Of a DNA stretch of 13,878 nucleotides, positions 13,536 through 13,878 are shown in pieces. Position 1 is the stretch's first letter. The number at the start of each line of letters is the position of its first letter. The stretch comes from UBA8687 sp964564655 (GTDB lineage Bacteria; Nitrospinota; Nitrospinia; Nitrospinales; VA-1). Where the stretch lies: NCBI GenBank assembly GCA_964564655.1, contig CAZMBO010000039.1, forward strand, positions 1-13,878. Direction: 5' to 3'. The position numbers and the translations under genes were made by a program. The notes under the pieces were generated by a model. It was not told where the DNA came from and did not search any database. It was given only the letters and a program-made list of their open reading frames with translations.

Positions 13536-13878
<343 letters not shown>

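Overview
This window is a bacterial chromosomal segment of moderate to low G+C. It comes from a Gram-negative-type cell: two proteins carry lipoprotein signal peptides, and there is a complete membrane arm of respiratory complex I. The sequence is a scaffold with one 100-N gap. The 55 bp on either side of that gap are identical, as expected for a de Bruijn assembly of metagenomic or single-cell reads. I cannot name the taxon from sequence alone. A marine or environmental lineage such as Nitrospinota or a deltaproteobacterium-like group is a guess.

Layout, left half. Bases 2-292 encode a small cysteine-containing lipoprotein. Bases 293-625 hold no ordinary gene but contain what looks like a complete small transcription unit. 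It has a TTGACA-type promoter, a leader that can fold into an H-type pseudoknot, and an unusually long 13-nt Shine-Dalgarno match ahead of a 14-codon ORF. A hairpin swallowing that ORF's stop codon follows, and then a strong intrinsic terminator. Next come two plus-strand genes, a MscS-family mechanosensitive channel and a 363-aa lipoprotein of unknown function. They meet, tail to tail, a minus-strand cluster encoding an 86-aa unknown protein, a double-ACT GcvR-like protein and peptide deformylase.

Layout, right half. From about 13126 down to 4280 on the minus strand runs one long nuo operon in the order nuoA-C-H-I-J-K-L-M-N. It is read from a near-consensus sigma70-type promoter (TTGACA-17-TATATT) and ends at a weak hairpin with a T-run. 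These genes supply all seven membrane subunits (A, H, J, K, L, M, N) plus NuoC and the ferredoxin-like NuoI. The Q-module subunits NuoB and NuoD and the NADH-input subunits NuoE, F and G are absent from the cluster. The N gap lies between nuoH and nuoI. The duplicated flanks show it is almost certainly artificial, because collapsing the repeat gives a seamless nuoH stop, AAGGAGG and nuoI ATG.

Upstream of the nuo operon, on the same strand, is the end of an rRNA operon: the 3' ~343 nt of 23S rRNA, a complete 5S rRNA and a good intrinsic terminator. A perfect 11-bp inverted repeat of unknown role lies between this terminator and the nuo promoter.

The least explained part of the window is the small structured transcription unit at about 328-541. 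The most practical correction is removal of the false gap.
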